This document shows positions 1 to 9,741 of a stretch of 64,000 nt of DNA, one piece after another. How positions within the stretch are numbered: position 1 is the first letter of the stretch; the number at the start of each line of letters is the position of its first letter. The notes below the pieces were generated by a model. It was given only the letters and a program-made list of their open reading frames with translations. It was not told the DNA's origin and ran no database searches. The translations under genes were made by a program, and so were the position numbers. The stretch comes from Nitrospirota bacterium (GTDB taxonomy: Bacteria > Nitrospirota > Thermodesulfovibrionia > Thermodesulfovibrionales > Dissulfurispiraceae): assembly GCA_009773415.1 (NCBI GenBank), contig WSNO01000006.1, forward strand, positions 16,480 through 80,479, given 5' to 3'.

Positions 1-309
1 CATCACGAGCAGATCAAATCCCGGCGCCTCGGTAAGCGACTGCTGTATCTGGTAGTGAATCAGCTCTTCCGTCGACATGCCGCCCGGACGTGCTGCTCCG
101 CTGCGCACCGCGTCAAGAGACGCTTCCCGCATACTGCCGACCGTTGCCTGAACGGACACGCCGAGCGCCTCGTTGAGACACGCATTGGGGTCGGCATCGA
201 CAGCAAGAACAGGTCCTTTACCGCTGGCCGCAAGGTGATGCACCGTCAGGGACGCAAGACTCGTCTTGCCGACGCCGCCCTTGCCTGCAAAGGCAATCAC
301 AAACGCCAT
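1..309 (-). CDS. cooC: CooC-type CO dehydrogenase maturation ATPase (partial, 3' end outside window)
   Basis: Only the first 103 residues are present; the gene runs off the left edge. It opens with a deviant Walker A loop (GKGGVGKT, residues 9-16), followed by VLAVDADPNACLNEALG at about 34-50. That pattern is typical of the MinD/ParA-fold CooC/AcsF ATPases that help insert nickel into carbon monoxide dehydrogenase or acetyl-CoA synthase. The ATG at 307-309 overlaps the end of the upstream HAD phosphatase gene by 13 bases, which suggests translational coupling. Other MinD-like ATPases share the loop, so the CooC name rests on the DADPNxxLNEALG segment. No CODH gene is visible in the window. 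Confidence 0.75.
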   Translation of the reverse strand, partial: MAFVIAFAGKGGVGKTSLASLTVHHLAASGKGPVLAVDADPNACLNEALGVSVQATVGSMREASLDAVRSGAARPGGMSTEELIHYQIQQSLTEAPGFDLLVM

Positions 310-980
310 GAAGAACTCCTATCTTCCACACGCGCTCCCCACCTGTTTAATAATTCCGGCAGCTCCGACATCGAATCAATAAGGGCGTCAGCATCCTGCA
401 ACATCTCAGCCGGCCGATACCCGTACGTTACCGCAACGGTTCTGATCCCGGCACTCCTGCCTGCCTCCACATCATAGGTGCTGTCCCCGACAATGACCGC
501 ATTTTCAGGATGGATGTCCATCTTTTCAAGCACATAATAAATCGGCACCGGCGAAGGTTTTTTCGCCGCAGCGGTTTCACTGCCGACAACGATATCAAAG
601 TAAGCTGAAAGTCCAAGCTCCCTGAGAGTGCGCAGACAAAGATCCTCTCGTTTATTCGACACAACCGCTTTGCGATACGAAGAAAGGCTGGCCAACGCTT
701 CTTCCACGCCCGCATAGACCGATGTAAGCTCTATCAGATGCTCGGAATAGTAGGAGAGAAAGCGGCTGACCAGTGTTTCCCTGTCCGCATCAAGAGACTC
801 CAGCGCCATAACCTTCTCGATGAGCACGGTAACGCCCTCCCCGACAAGTTCGCGCGTTTCTTCAACCGTAATCGGCCTGCATCCGTACGGCTCAACGGCA
901 ACGTTGACTGCGGTTCTGATATCGTGGCTTGAATCGACAAGTGTTCCGTCGAGATCAAAAATGATGAGTTGTATCGACAC
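297..980 (-). CDS. gph: HAD-superfamily phosphatase, phosphoglycolate phosphatase-like
   Basis: A HAD hydrolase of about 227 residues. Visible motifs are I (FDLDGTLVDS, nucleophile Asp), II (VVSNKR), III (the lysine pair before PSPVPIYYVL) and IV (VIVGDSTYDVEAG). The KPxPxP segment and an alpha-helical cap between motifs I and II fit the Gph/PgmB branch, which dephosphorylates 2-phosphoglycolate or similar small phosphoesters in the cytoplasm. I chose the GTG at 978-980 because it places the first Asp about nine residues in, as usual for Gph. An in-frame ATG at 1010 would add ten residues; neither start has a strong ribosome site. The gene is the fourth in a minus-strand run of cell-envelope genes and overlaps cooC. 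Substrate is uncertain. Confidence 0.85.
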   Translation of the reverse strand: MSIQLIIFDLDGTLVDSSHDIRTAVNVAVEPYGCRPITVEETRELVGEGVTVLIEKVMALESLDADRETLVSRFLSYYSEHLIELTSVYAGVEEALASLSSYRKAVVSNKREDLCLRTLRELGLSAYFDIVVGSETAAAKKPSPVPIYYVLEKMDIHPENAVIVGDSTYDVEAGRSAGIRTVAVTYGYRPAEMLQDADALIDSMSELPELLNRWGARVEDRSSSWRL

Positions 981-1075
981 GCTTTCTACTCTATCGGAAT
1001 ATTTCGCCATGTGTCAAAAAAAAGCGCGGCATTCCGTCCGCGCCCTCTCCATTGTCCGCTCGGTGTGAGGCAATC

Positions 1076-2677
1076 CTACTTTTTAAACAGCTTCCTGATG
1101 CCCTCTCCGATGCCCTGCGCACCCTTTCCAACCTGCTCAACGCCCTGTTTGCCGGCACCGACAACAGCGCCGCCGATCTCGGCAACGCCGACCCCCAGCT
1201 TGCCGGCCAGGCCGGCAGTCAGTCGTTTCATCAGCCCTTCCCGGACATTGAACTTCGGGTCATCAAGGTTTCCCTCGAGCCTGATATCAAGAGCGATTTC
1301 ATTGCTCCCCGTCTTCAATGCATTCAGGACGAGGTTTCTCGGAACCCCGACAAACGTTGCCCCAACGCCACCGCCAGCGGCGAAATCAAGGTCTTTCAGC
1401 ACAACCCTGCCCGGCGCATCAAGCATGCGCGATTTGATCCTGAGATCCATATCGAGGTTCATCGTGCCTCGCGTAATATCGGCATCTCCTTTTTTCTGGA
1501 AGTATGGCTTGAACCGGGTCACATCCAGATTCCTGACCGTCACCGTCGCATTCGTATCCTTGCTCCTGAGAGCGGTCACTCCTTTTGATGCAACCGTTCC
1601 GCCGCGGATGCGCGATGAAAATGTGAAGTTCGAAGAAGCATCGCCCGGCGGGATCGCGACAGTATCCATCTGAAAGGCCACCGCTTCAAGCCGCGTGAGA
1701 TGGGGAGGCGCAGCAACCATCCCGTTGTGATAGTCAATGATGCCTTCGTTGATGAGAATGTTTTGAAAAAAGAGCGCGGTATCTGCTGCTTTCTCCTTGG
1801 CCTTCACTGCCTTTGCAGTCGGTGAGGGAGCAACCGCTTCAACAGCGGCAAACGGATTGACATACTCCCCGCTGCGGTCACGCTCAACGCGCAGATAAGG
1901 CCGCACGAGAGTGAACTCGGAGAACGTGTAGAGACCTGGCTTTGCCTTATCGGAAGCTATGCGGATCTGAACGGATTCCGTCTTTGCAGCAACCCCCTTG
2001 TCCCCGAAGTCAAGGATGACAATCTGTTGTCCGTCGCACTGCAGTTGGAGCGAACCGGTCTTAAGATTCACATCGCCCTTTGCCTTCACGGTGCCGGCAA
2101 TCAGCCGCCCTTCGAGCACGCCCGAAACATCAACCCGTGTTGAAGCATCACGCAGCGGGTAGGCAAAGTCATTGATTTCGAGGTTCAGTTTTTTTGCGCT
2201 CATCGTATTCATTGCCGGTATTTTCCGCTCATCCTGCAACGTGAGTTCCCCGTCCCGGATGCTGATAGATCCGATAGAAAACCCTTTCACATCGGCAGGC
2301 TTCTCCTCTTTCTTTTCGCCGCCTTCCGCTGCGGCAAGAGGATTGACATAATTTCCATTGCGGTCGATCTGCAGCTTGATGAACGGCTTTTCAAGTGTCA
2401 GGCTCGACAATGCGTACCCCTGCTTGAGAATTCCGAGAAAGTCCGCCCTGACGCCGATGCGATCCGCTGAGGCAATCACAGCGCCATCCATCATGACCTT
2501 CACCCCGATTACGTCTACGCCGCCCCAGCTGAGCGACAGCTCCTGCACGCTGACGTTCTTGCCGAGCGCTGCTTCTATCTTTTCTTTAATGAGTCTGTTG
2601 GAATGTTTGACAAGAATTGCTGCTGCAGCGATGACTACGACAACAATAACCAGTCCGGCAATCAGAAACTTTTTCAT
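1076..2677 (-). CDS. AsmA-like family protein
   Basis: About 533 residues. An N-terminal membrane anchor (residues 3-21) is followed by a long beta-rich periplasmic region. The phrase 'LxKPxIxLxxDRxGxYVNPLAA' occurs twice (near residues 105-130 and 255-285), so the protein carries repeated AsmA/DUF748-type units. The C-terminus is glycine-rich and amphipathic and ends in LFKK. AsmA-like proteins form elongated grooves that move phospholipid between the inner and outer membranes. The ATG at 2675-2677 is preceded by AGGAG at good spacing; an upstream in-frame ATG at 2761 lacks one and would hide the signal anchor. It lies 37 bases after the YihY gene in the same direction. The lipid-transport role is inferred from the family. 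Confidence 0.8.
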   Translation of the reverse strand: MKKFLIAGLVIVVVVIAAAAILVKHSNRLIKEKIEAALGKNVSVQELSLSWGGVDVIGVKVMMDGAVIASADRIGVRADFLGILKQGYALSSLTLEKPFIKLQIDRNGNYVNPLAAAEGGEKKEEKPADVKGFSIGSISIRDGELTLQDERKIPAMNTMSAKKLNLEINDFAYPLRDASTRVDVSGVLEGRLIAGTVKAKGDVNLKTGSLQLQCDGQQIVILDFGDKGVAAKTESVQIRIASDKAKPGLYTFSEFTLVRPYLRVERDRSGEYVNPFAAVEAVAPSPTAKAVKAKEKAADTALFFQNILINEGIIDYHNGMVAAPPHLTRLEAVAFQMDTVAIPPGDASSNFTFSSRIRGGTVASKGVTALRSKDTNATVTVRNLDVTRFKPYFQKKGDADITRGTMNLDMDLRIKSRMLDAPGRVVLKDLDFAAGGGVGATFVGVPRNLVLNALKTGSNEIALDIRLEGNLDDPKFNVREGLMKRLTAGLAGKLGVGVAEIGGAVVGAGKQGVEQVGKGAQGIGEGIRKLFKK

Positions 2678-2714
2678 GGCATTCTCCTGATTCCTTGACG
2701 AAACCGCTCTCCTG

Positions 2715-4085
2715 TTATGAACCTTTTTTTGCCTTTTTGCCGAGTTCGCACACGCGGGCATCAGGCGCTGAAAGCAGGGTTTTCACCGTATCATTCCCCA
2801 GGGCTTCACTGATACATCCGTCCATCTTCCTGATTAACCGCTCGATCTCCGGAATCGAACAGATACGCTGCCCGAAAAGACTGTCGCCGGGCATCTCATG
2901 CTCTACCGCCATCAGCACTTCACGCACGGATATCGACGAGACATCGCGCGCCGGCAGGAACGTGGCGTCGCCGGGCATCGCGAGTATGAGCTTCTGCCGC
3001 TCAAGCGCATCGAGCACCTCCAGCACCGGAGCAACGGGCAGTTTCAGCTCCATGACCAGCGCATTGAGCGTCCAGCGTGGCTTGTCTTCCCGGTAATGAA
3101 GTCCAATGTAATACATGATCGCAAGCGCAAGGCGATATTTGAAGCGCTCGCTGAAAACGTCATTGTCCGAACGCATGCGCAGCATTGCAGGAAACTGATG
3201 ATAAAACGCCACCTTAACACCGGTCAGCATGATGAGCCAGTTGAAGTAGAGCCAGATCATGAATACAAGGATAATGGCAAATCCGGAATAGACTGCGGAA
3301 TACTTCGCCGTCGATACGAGAAATTTGGCAAACGCCCAGCTCAGCAGCTGCCAGAGAATGCCTGCCGTGGCGCCTCCGGCCAGTGCAGAAACAAAGCGGA
3401 CCTTTGTATTCGGCAGAAGAAAATAAAACATCGTAAACGCAAGAATGGTAAGCAGGTACGGAACCAGCTTCGTCAGAAAAACAATGGCTGAGCCGAATGG
3501 TTCGATGGCAGAGAGCCATTGGACGATCGAGGTGCTCATGACGGTTGTTGTTAAGCCTATCGCCGAAACCAGCAGAATAGGCCCGACCATCAGAACACTC
3601 AGATAGTCGCGGAACTTACGGAAAAAGTCCCGTGTCTTCGTTATCTGCCAGAAATGGTTAAACGCATTTTCTATCTGCTGCACCGTCGTGATGACGGTAT
3701 AGAGCAGAAATGCGAGTCCGACCGTTCCGAGCACTTTGACGTTTACTTTGTCCACATACTCGAGAATCGTGTCGCCGATTTCCTCACCTTTATCGCCGAT
3801 CGGTTCAAGAAAACTGTAGATGGTCGGCGCCAGCATGTTATGTACGCCCAGCCCCTTCAGCACGGCGAAGGCGATAGCCAGCAGCGGCACAAACGTCAGC
3901 AGAGTCGTATACACAAGACTCGACGCGCGAACAGTCAGTTCCCCGTTGCGGAACTCATCCTGGAGTTTGTAGACAAGGCGCAGCGCGACCAGCCCCAGAC
4001 GCTTGGCGCGCTTAAGGCCCGCAGTCTCAATCTCCCAGAGCGTGCGCGAAAAAAAGCGCTCCAGCCTCCCGGAAACGTTTTTCAT
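2715..4085 (-). CDS. YihY/BrkB-family inner-membrane protein
   Basis: 456 residues. The N-terminal 300 contain about six hydrophobic segments and the family's conserved opening 'RASSLVYTTLLTFVPLLA'. The last 150 residues form a soluble domain with winged-helix character. YihY/BrkB proteins were once misnamed ribonuclease BN; they are integral membrane proteins, possibly transporters or envelope factors, without a settled function. The start codon follows AAGGAG by four bases. It sits between two AsmA-like genes on the same strand, so co-transcription and an envelope role are likely. The soluble C-terminal domain is longer than in the E. coli homologue. Confidence 0.85.
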   Translation of the reverse strand: MKNVSGRLERFFSRTLWEIETAGLKRAKRLGLVALRLVYKLQDEFRNGELTVRASSLVYTTLLTFVPLLAIAFAVLKGLGVHNMLAPTIYSFLEPIGDKGEEIGDTILEYVDKVNVKVLGTVGLAFLLYTVITTVQQIENAFNHFWQITKTRDFFRKFRDYLSVLMVGPILLVSAIGLTTTVMSTSIVQWLSAIEPFGSAIVFLTKLVPYLLTILAFTMFYFLLPNTKVRFVSALAGGATAGILWQLLSWAFAKFLVSTAKYSAVYSGFAIILVFMIWLYFNWLIMLTGVKVAFYHQFPAMLRMRSDNDVFSERFKYRLALAIMYYIGLHYREDKPRWTLNALVMELKLPVAPVLEVLDALERQKLILAMPGDATFLPARDVSSISVREVLMAVEHEMPGDSLFGQRICSIPEIERLIRKMDGCISEALGNDTVKTLLSAPDARVCELGKKAKKGS

Positions 4086-4137
4086 GCCGCTCCTTCAGCC
4101 TGAAAGCTGCTCTTCATAGTTGCACTGGCAAGCGCGT

Positions 4138-7100
4138 TCACTTGAGCCTGAAGTCAACACGGCTGTCCCGCACCTTCTCTTTTTTCTCCGGCTGGACAGA
4201 TTTCGGCTCCACAAGAAAAATGCGCTCCTTCTCGACACTTTTTGTCTTCAGCATGTATTCATACACCGCCCGCGCGCGTTCTTTTGCCAGATCGCGCAGC
4301 ATGTCATCAGTGATTACTGCATTCGTCAGCATGAGCTTTTCCATCTCAGGCACTGGTATATCTTTTGCGATGCCGAGAAAATTCGACGGCTTCGGGAACT
4401 TTTCCGCCTTATAGGCCTGCTTTAGATAGTTCGGATATTCTTCCTTTGTCACAACAACACTGTCGGAGCTCACGCCAGGATCTCCTTTTGCAAGCGTTTT
4501 GAGCTTTTGTGCTTTTACCTTTCTCTGCAGCAGCTCCTGTTTCAGTCCTTCACGATCATTCAGCAGATCTGCATGACCTTCAATATCGACCTTCAGTGCC
4601 GGGCGCTCGTGCAGCACCGTCATAAGCTTGTCAATCTTTTTCTGTTCCTGATCGGCCAGGGTCGCGGCACCGTATGCGAAATCGATGTAACTCATCTCTT
4701 CACCGCCGCCCCCGCCTATTATTGCGCCAAGCAATGCAAACGGCGATGTAGCCGCTTTTACCAATACGTTGAGAATAATCTTCCAGATGATTTTTCCGAC
4801 GCGGAATTCGGGATCATCCGTGGTTCCGGTGACCGGCAGATCAAGGTGAATCTCTCCCTTGCGGTTCTTGAGCAGTGCGATCGCAAGCTTCACCGGCATC
4901 TTGGTAGCTTCGGGACTTTCAACGCTCTCTCCAAGGGTAAACTGATCAAGAAACACCGTATTTCTGGCATCAAGCTTCTTGTTCTCAATCAGATATTCCA
5001 TGCCGAGATTCATTTTGCCCTTCTGTATGGTGTAGCCGATATGCCTGCCGGCATACGGCGACGTCGTGCTCAGATCCATATTCTGCAGATCAACCTTCAG
5101 GGCTATGTATAAATCGTCGCGGAGCGGGTTTATCTTGCCGGTTATTTCAAGCGGCGAGCCTCCTTCGAGCAGTCCGCGAAGCTCAACATCAGCAAACTTT
5201 TCTTCTTCCGAGGTAAGCCCTGAAACCCTGCCGCCGATTTCGAGCATGCGCCCGGTATAGCCCGGTTTGATATTCCTGTCACTGAAATGAATAGTCCCGC
5301 CATGCACCGTCACTTCATCTATTTTCACCAGCTTTTGCTGTTTGAGCGCACGGAGGTCCGGAGCCTCTTCCTTCTTGTCCGGAGGAGCAGGAGGCTGTTG
5401 CGGCGACGTCGCCGGAGCCTCTTGTTCGGACTGCTGCGCGACCCGTTCGGAAAGGCCCTGGGTATTCAGCGTGCCGTCGGGGTTGATTATGATGCGGGAA
5501 TAGAAATCGCTCAGTGCGATTTGTTTGATCAGAATGCGCAACGGATTCGTGCTGACATCCAGACGATTGAAGTCGAGCGTATCAAACTTCAGAAAGTCTT
5601 CCGCATTGATCTTGTCGATGGAGTTGAATTTCGAGACGGTAACCTTGCCCTGATAGCGTGTTTTCATCCCCTCTTTCGGGCTGGTAACAGCAAACATGCC
5701 GCTTGTGCTGAAGCGACCGCCGGTCATGACTACTTTATACTGTTCAGCCGTATACGCACGGAAAGCCGCAAGGTCCAGCGACCGCACGTTCGTTTTGAGC
5801 TGCGCGGTCAGCGGGTCGAGCGACACGGGACCGTCAAGTGAAACCGAACCATTCTTCCCGACGGCGCACTGCAGTGAAATAGTGCCTTTTGCGCCCTTGA
5901 CGGTCGAAATGGTATCGCCGGCAAAACGAATCTTGTCGATGCGGAGCGTTACCGGCTCGGAAGGCTGCAGATCCTCAAGCTTGACGGCAAAGTCGCTTGC
6001 GTTCACTTTCTTCAGCGTCACGAACCACGGCTTTTCCTGCGGCGGCGGGGGTGGTTTTGCAGCCGCAGGGACGCCCGGCAGCGCCGGAACAGAAGCCGCA
6101 GATTTCTTCTCCGGAGCAAGTGTCATGACGTTAATCGTGCCGTCCGGCTCGCGAGTCAGGCTGAGCATCCCTTTTGCTCCTGAAAGTTCGCCAATGACGA
6201 GCTCACGCTTTGCGAGATCGATCTCGGTGCCCCGAAGACCGACAAGCGGCAGTTCGATAAAGTCCCGCTTCTCCCCCTGCTTGCGCGCCCTGAACGCATA
6301 CAATGAACTTTCGAGATCCCACAGGCGGACAATCGCTTCCGGCTCGGCTTTCGTGTAAGAGAATCGGCTCCAGAGATTGAGCGCGCCGTCCTGTATCTGC
6401 GCAAGCGTCGCTTCACGGAGATACGGCTGGTACTTTTTGAGCCGCACCTGCTGAAGCGAAATTGAACCTTCGGCAAAAAGCGGCTCAAGCTGCAGCAGGC
6501 TTCCCAGCGAAACCTGCTCATCAGATTCGGTCCTGAACGACAGGCTTATCTGTGCTTTCTTTTCCGGCAGCGTGCTCAGACCGGCAATCTGCGACTGTAT
6601 GCCCGAAAGCGTGGTCGCAAATTCCTGCCCGGGCAATAAATCCTGCCAGGAAACAAGGCCGTCCTTTGTTGTGAGTGAATCGATTTCTACAACGGCAGAG
6701 GATCGTGCCTTCTCCGGCGGCTTCTGTTTCTGCGACTTCTTCGAAGCACCGTCAGTCGGCTTTCCGGCCGCCTGCTGCATCGCCCGGGTCAGAAAAACAT
6801 GCCAGTTCACATTGCCGGCGGCATCCCGGCGGAGATACACTTCCGGCGCATACTGCACGATACTCGAAAAATGAATGTTCTGAGCCATCAAGTCCGCCTT
6901 TGCGATGGCTGCTGCTACATGCGGCAGGCGCAGAACAGGTCGCTGCTGTAAATCATCCAGCACTATTTTCCGCAAGTCGATGGCACCTGCCAGATTGATT
7001 GATGGGAGCCGGTCGCTGTATTGCGTATAGGTCAGCTTTAAAGCTGAATCAATCAGGCCGGACTTCAGAACATAATCCAGCTTTATCGGAACATAGGCAA

Positions 7101-7818
7101 GGTAATTGGCGAGTTGAAATCCTGACAGATTGATATCGAAATATGTTTCGAGTGAGTTTGCAAACGGCTTTGTTTTCCCTTTGAACGATACCTTTGTGTC
7201 ATTCACGACCGCCTCCAGGAGCGGCTCGACGAAGGTTTCGGCATCGTATGAAACCGTCGAGATAAAAGGAACTGTTACCCTAAGATCACGCACCGCGTGC
7301 TTTGCCTTTTTCGGGCCGTCAAGAAAGTCGATGCTGCCGTTTGCAATCTGGATATTGTTGAGCGAAAATTCCGCTTTTTTTTCATCCTTCTTCTGCTCAG
7401 CGCCGCTTTTACGGTCCAGAAGATCGGAAAAATTATAGGTCGCATCAGGATGGCGGACAATATTGACATACGGCTTTTCGAGCCTGATTTCGCTCAGAAC
7501 CGGCCCGCCCTTGAAAATGGAGGCCAGTTGTGCATTCACATGGAGATTGTCAAAAGAGAGGAAAACGCTCTGTCCGTCCTTTTCCCTGACGACAACAGGA
7601 CCGACATCCACCGACAACATATACGGGTTCAGGCTGACGCGTTCAATCGACACATCGCGCCCGAGTTCGGAGGAAAGCTTCTCAAGAAGAAACGACTTCA
7701 GATACGAGGGAGCGACAAAAAACCCGGCAATGCCGAGAACCAGATAGAATACAACAAGAGCAATAAGACCCTTGCGAACAATCGGCTTTGACCAGAGTGC
7801 CAAGAGTTTATCTTTCAT
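4138..7818 (-). CDS. Giant DUF748/AsmA-superfamily protein
   Basis: 1226 residues. One N-terminal transmembrane segment (about 15-35) is followed by a very long periplasmic region typical of DUF748 proteins. It has proline-rich spacers near residues 598-612 and 795-810 and a C-terminal segment reading 'IDFAYGAATLADQEQKKIDKL' then 'DIEGHADLLND', which resembles the end of DUF748 proteins and recalls an OmpA-like fold. Such proteins belong to the bridge-like AsmA superfamily thought to carry lipids across the periplasm. It leads a run of DUF748, YihY, AsmA, HAD and CooC genes with gaps of 37-66 bases or overlaps. No close functional assignment is possible from sequence alone. Confidence 0.85.
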   Translation of the reverse strand: MKDKLLALWSKPIVRKGLIALVVFYLVLGIAGFFVAPSYLKSFLLEKLSSELGRDVSIERVSLNPYMLSVDVGPVVVREKDGQSVFLSFDNLHVNAQLASIFKGGPVLSEIRLEKPYVNIVRHPDATYNFSDLLDRKSGAEQKKDEKKAEFSLNNIQIANGSIDFLDGPKKAKHAVRDLRVTVPFISTVSYDAETFVEPLLEAVVNDTKVSFKGKTKPFANSLETYFDINLSGFQLANYLAYVPIKLDYVLKSGLIDSALKLTYTQYSDRLPSINLAGAIDLRKIVLDDLQQRPVLRLPHVAAAIAKADLMAQNIHFSSIVQYAPEVYLRRDAAGNVNWHVFLTRAMQQAAGKPTDGASKKSQKQKPPEKARSSAVVEIDSLTTKDGLVSWQDLLPGQEFATTLSGIQSQIAGLSTLPEKKAQISLSFRTESDEQVSLGSLLQLEPLFAEGSISLQQVRLKKYQPYLREATLAQIQDGALNLWSRFSYTKAEPEAIVRLWDLESSLYAFRARKQGEKRDFIELPLVGLRGTEIDLAKRELVIGELSGAKGMLSLTREPDGTINVMTLAPEKKSAASVPALPGVPAAAKPPPPPQEKPWFVTLKKVNASDFAVKLEDLQPSEPVTLRIDKIRFAGDTISTVKGAKGTISLQCAVGKNGSVSLDGPVSLDPLTAQLKTNVRSLDLAAFRAYTAEQYKVVMTGGRFSTSGMFAVTSPKEGMKTRYQGKVTVSKFNSIDKINAEDFLKFDTLDFNRLDVSTNPLRILIKQIALSDFYSRIIINPDGTLNTQGLSERVAQQSEQEAPATSPQQPPAPPDKKEEAPDLRALKQQKLVKIDEVTVHGGTIHFSDRNIKPGYTGRMLEIGGRVSGLTSEEEKFADVELRGLLEGGSPLEITGKINPLRDDLYIALKVDLQNMDLSTTSPYAGRHIGYTIQKGKMNLGMEYLIENKKLDARNTVFLDQFTLGESVESPEATKMPVKLAIALLKNRKGEIHLDLPVTGTTDDPEFRVGKIIWKIILNVLVKAATSPFALLGAIIGGGGGEEMSYIDFAYGAATLADQEQKKIDKLMTVLHERPALKVDIEGHADLLNDREGLKQELLQRKVKAQKLKTLAKGDPGVSSDSVVVTKEEYPNYLKQAYKAEKFPKPSNFLGIAKDIPVPEMEKLMLTNAVITDDMLRDLAKERARAVYEYMLKTKSVEKERIFLVEPKSVQPEKKEKVRDSRVDFRLK

Positions 7819-7955
7819 GAACGCACCCCATTCCGGAATTGAAGATTTGTACCGCTAGGCTTGGCTGCGGCGCCTGCAAGCGTCGAATATGCGTCCCTGA
7901 ACTCCTGCATCATGAGAACGCTCTGAAAAAAAGGACGCTCTTGCCTCCCCTGCCG

Positions 7956-8090
7956 CTATTTGCCCGATGAGCGCTCTATGGCGCGCCCGGCGCTTGATAC
8001 GTCTTTCCCGACTCCCTGAACAGTATTGCAGCCTGCCAGAGCGATAACGAAGCCTAACACAAGCAGAGCTGAAAGCACGTGCTTCACCAT
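7956..8090 (-). CDS. Entericidin EcnA/B-like small lipoprotein
   Basis: A 44-residue protein: hydrophobic signal peptide, lipobox LAGC with Cys21, then a short polar tail 'NTVQGVGKDVSSAGRAIERSS'. That tail is the standard entericidin pattern (NTxxGxGxDxxxxGxxI). Entericidins are small outer-membrane lipoproteins linked to stationary phase and stress. The ATG at 8088-8090 lies nine bases after GGAGG; upstream in-frame ATGs precede that site and are unlikely. It stands alone 137 bases upstream of the giant DUF748 gene. A hairpin with GGGGC/GCCCC arms at about 8170-8188 lies upstream, without a clear poly-T tail. Confidence 0.85.
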   Translation of the reverse strand: MVKHVLSALLVLGFVIALAGCNTVQGVGKDVSSAGRAIERSSGK

Positions 8091-8253
8091 AATCACGCAC
8101 CTCCTCACCATGATATTTTGATTTATTCTATCACGCACCGCGGGAATTCTGTAGCTCTATCCCTGCCAAGGGGCTCGTGCTTGCCCCGCTAAGTCAAAAG
8201 TTACCCTTCGTCAGGTCCGTTGCTCTGTCTATCAGGCAGCGATATCCTCGGCA

Positions 8254-8586
8254 TTACTTTCTTTGCGCGAATGCGTGAAGCATGAGCATCACCTTGACCT
8301 CAGGGGCTGCCCTGGTGACCGTACCGACGCGATTTTCCGGCACCAGTTCGGCTTCTTCGTGATAGACGTCGAATCCACCGTCCTTGTTCGTAAGATACTG
8401 CATGCCTCGAAACGTATAGCACGGCACCAGAAGCTTGTTGTATGGGCTCCGTACAAGCCGGCATCCCACATCGTCCTGTCCGATTGCTGCTTCCTTGTCG
8501 GCTTCTTTTTCTGGCTGGTCATTCACGGGAGCTACACCATCTCCGTTTGTCGTTTGTCTCGCATGGTACCTGATGCTTTGTCGCAC
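8254..8586 (-). CDS. Hypothetical protein of about 110 residues
   Basis: I do not recognise this protein. It would start with GTG at 8584-8586, only eight bases after the stop of the acyltransferase gene and on the same strand, with an AAAGAG ribosome-site-like stretch. The C-terminal half (from YNKLLVPCYTF to the end) reads like a folded domain with alternating hydrophobic residues. The N-terminal half is charged and low in complexity. It has no signal peptide or membrane segment. A different frame (8289-8522) is also open, so coding status is uncertain. If real, it would be the last gene of the ceramide-like cluster. Confidence 0.4.
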   Translation of the reverse strand: MRQSIRYHARQTTNGDGVAPVNDQPEKEADKEAAIGQDDVGCRLVRSPYNKLLVPCYTFRGMQYLTNKDGGFDVYHEEAELVPENRVGTVTRAAPEVKVMLMLHAFAQRK

Positions 8587-8593
8587 TCTTTTT

Positions 8594-9724
8594 TTAAGCT
8601 AACTGCCCCGACTCCGCTATCGGCTTCTCGTAAATTCTGAAAATCTTCCAGCGGCGGCTGCCGGCCATTTCAGCAAGGCGGATAGTGGCGATGTTATCTT
8701 CGAGGATCCACGAAAATTCAACGCGCTTGTACCCGCCGCCCTTTACTCCCTTGAATGCCTCGCGGAAAAGGATGCCGTCGACACCCTTGTTGCGATACTC
8801 CGGTCTGATGCCGAGCAGGAGCAGGCGCAGGTCTTTGACTGTAGGCAGGGTGAACAGCGCCTTCAGCAACGTCCATGGATTCGTTTTTCCATGCATCCGG
8901 CGCAGGACGATGTTGAAATCGGGCACCATGCCGCAGAAGCCGACCGCTTCGCCGTTATGAAATGCAATGGCCATGACATCAGGCCTGATAAGCGGCTTCA
9001 GTCGTGCCGCATCATACTCAAGCTCCTCCTCAGTGATCGGAACAAAACACCAGTTGCCGGCCCATGCGGCATTGTAGACGATTCTGAATGACCGCATGGC
9101 ATCCAGAAAATGCTTCTTGTCGAGTTGCTTGGCGATGATGCCGCGCTTTTCGGCGATGGCGGCTACACGGAGGACTTTTTCGGGAAGCGCGTCTTTCACA
9201 TCGTGAAGAAAAGCATACAGGTCTTTCGTCTTAGTATATCCGGCGTTCTTCATCAGGGAATCATAATAGCGTTTGTTGTAAGGAGTCATCAGCATTGACG
9301 GATATTCAAATCCCTCTACCAGCAAGCCGCACTCCTCATTCGTCGAGAAGCTCACCGGCCCTCTGATAATCTGCATGCCGCGCATGCGAAGGTCTGCTTC
9401 CACCGCACACAGTAAGGCGTCGGCCACTGCCTGATCATTAATGCTCTCATAAAAGCCGAAAAAACCGGTGTGGTCACTGTGATACTGGTTATGCAGATGA
9501 TTGATAATGGATGCGATGCGGCCAACGATTTTTCCGTCGCGGTACGCGAGGAAATAGCGGGCCTCCGCGTGGCGGAAAAACGGGTTCTTGTCCGTAAAAT
9601 GGGGAACAAGGTCTCGGGTAAGCTGGGGACTGTACAGTGGGTCATCCCGATAGAGAAAGAGCGGGTATTCGATGAACTCCCGAATTTCCCGCTCTGTGCG
9701 TGCTTCACGAATAAAAAGGGTCAT
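8594..9724 (-). CDS. GNAT-fold N-acyltransferase, probable bacterial ceramide synthase
   Basis: 376 residues. The N-terminal half has GNAT character ('YFLAYRDGKIVGRIASI', about residues 57-73), and a second GNAT-like unit follows with 'RPDVMAIAFHNGEAVGFCGMVPDF' and 'LLLLGIRPEYRNKGVDGILF' (about 285-320). This two-unit acyltransferase type is known as bacterial ceramide synthase (bCerS) in Caulobacter, where it acylates 3-ketosphinganine. Here it follows the serine palmitoyltransferase-like gene by 17 bases, with the CerR-like reductase gene upstream, which supports that role strongly. No Shine-Dalgarno is seen, so it may be translated by coupling. The gene is intact. The function is inferred from family type and neighbours. 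Confidence 0.72.
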   Translation of the reverse strand: MTLFIREARTEREIREFIEYPLFLYRDDPLYSPQLTRDLVPHFTDKNPFFRHAEARYFLAYRDGKIVGRIASIINHLHNQYHSDHTGFFGFYESINDQAVADALLCAVEADLRMRGMQIIRGPVSFSTNEECGLLVEGFEYPSMLMTPYNKRYYDSLMKNAGYTKTKDLYAFLHDVKDALPEKVLRVAAIAEKRGIIAKQLDKKHFLDAMRSFRIVYNAAWAGNWCFVPITEEELEYDAARLKPLIRPDVMAIAFHNGEAVGFCGMVPDFNIVLRRMHGKTNPWTLLKALFTLPTVKDLRLLLLGIRPEYRNKGVDGILFREAFKGVKGGGYKRVEFSWILEDNIATIRLAEMAGSRRWKIFRIYEKPIAESGQLA

Positions 9725-9741
9725 GAGGAAAAAGCGTAAGG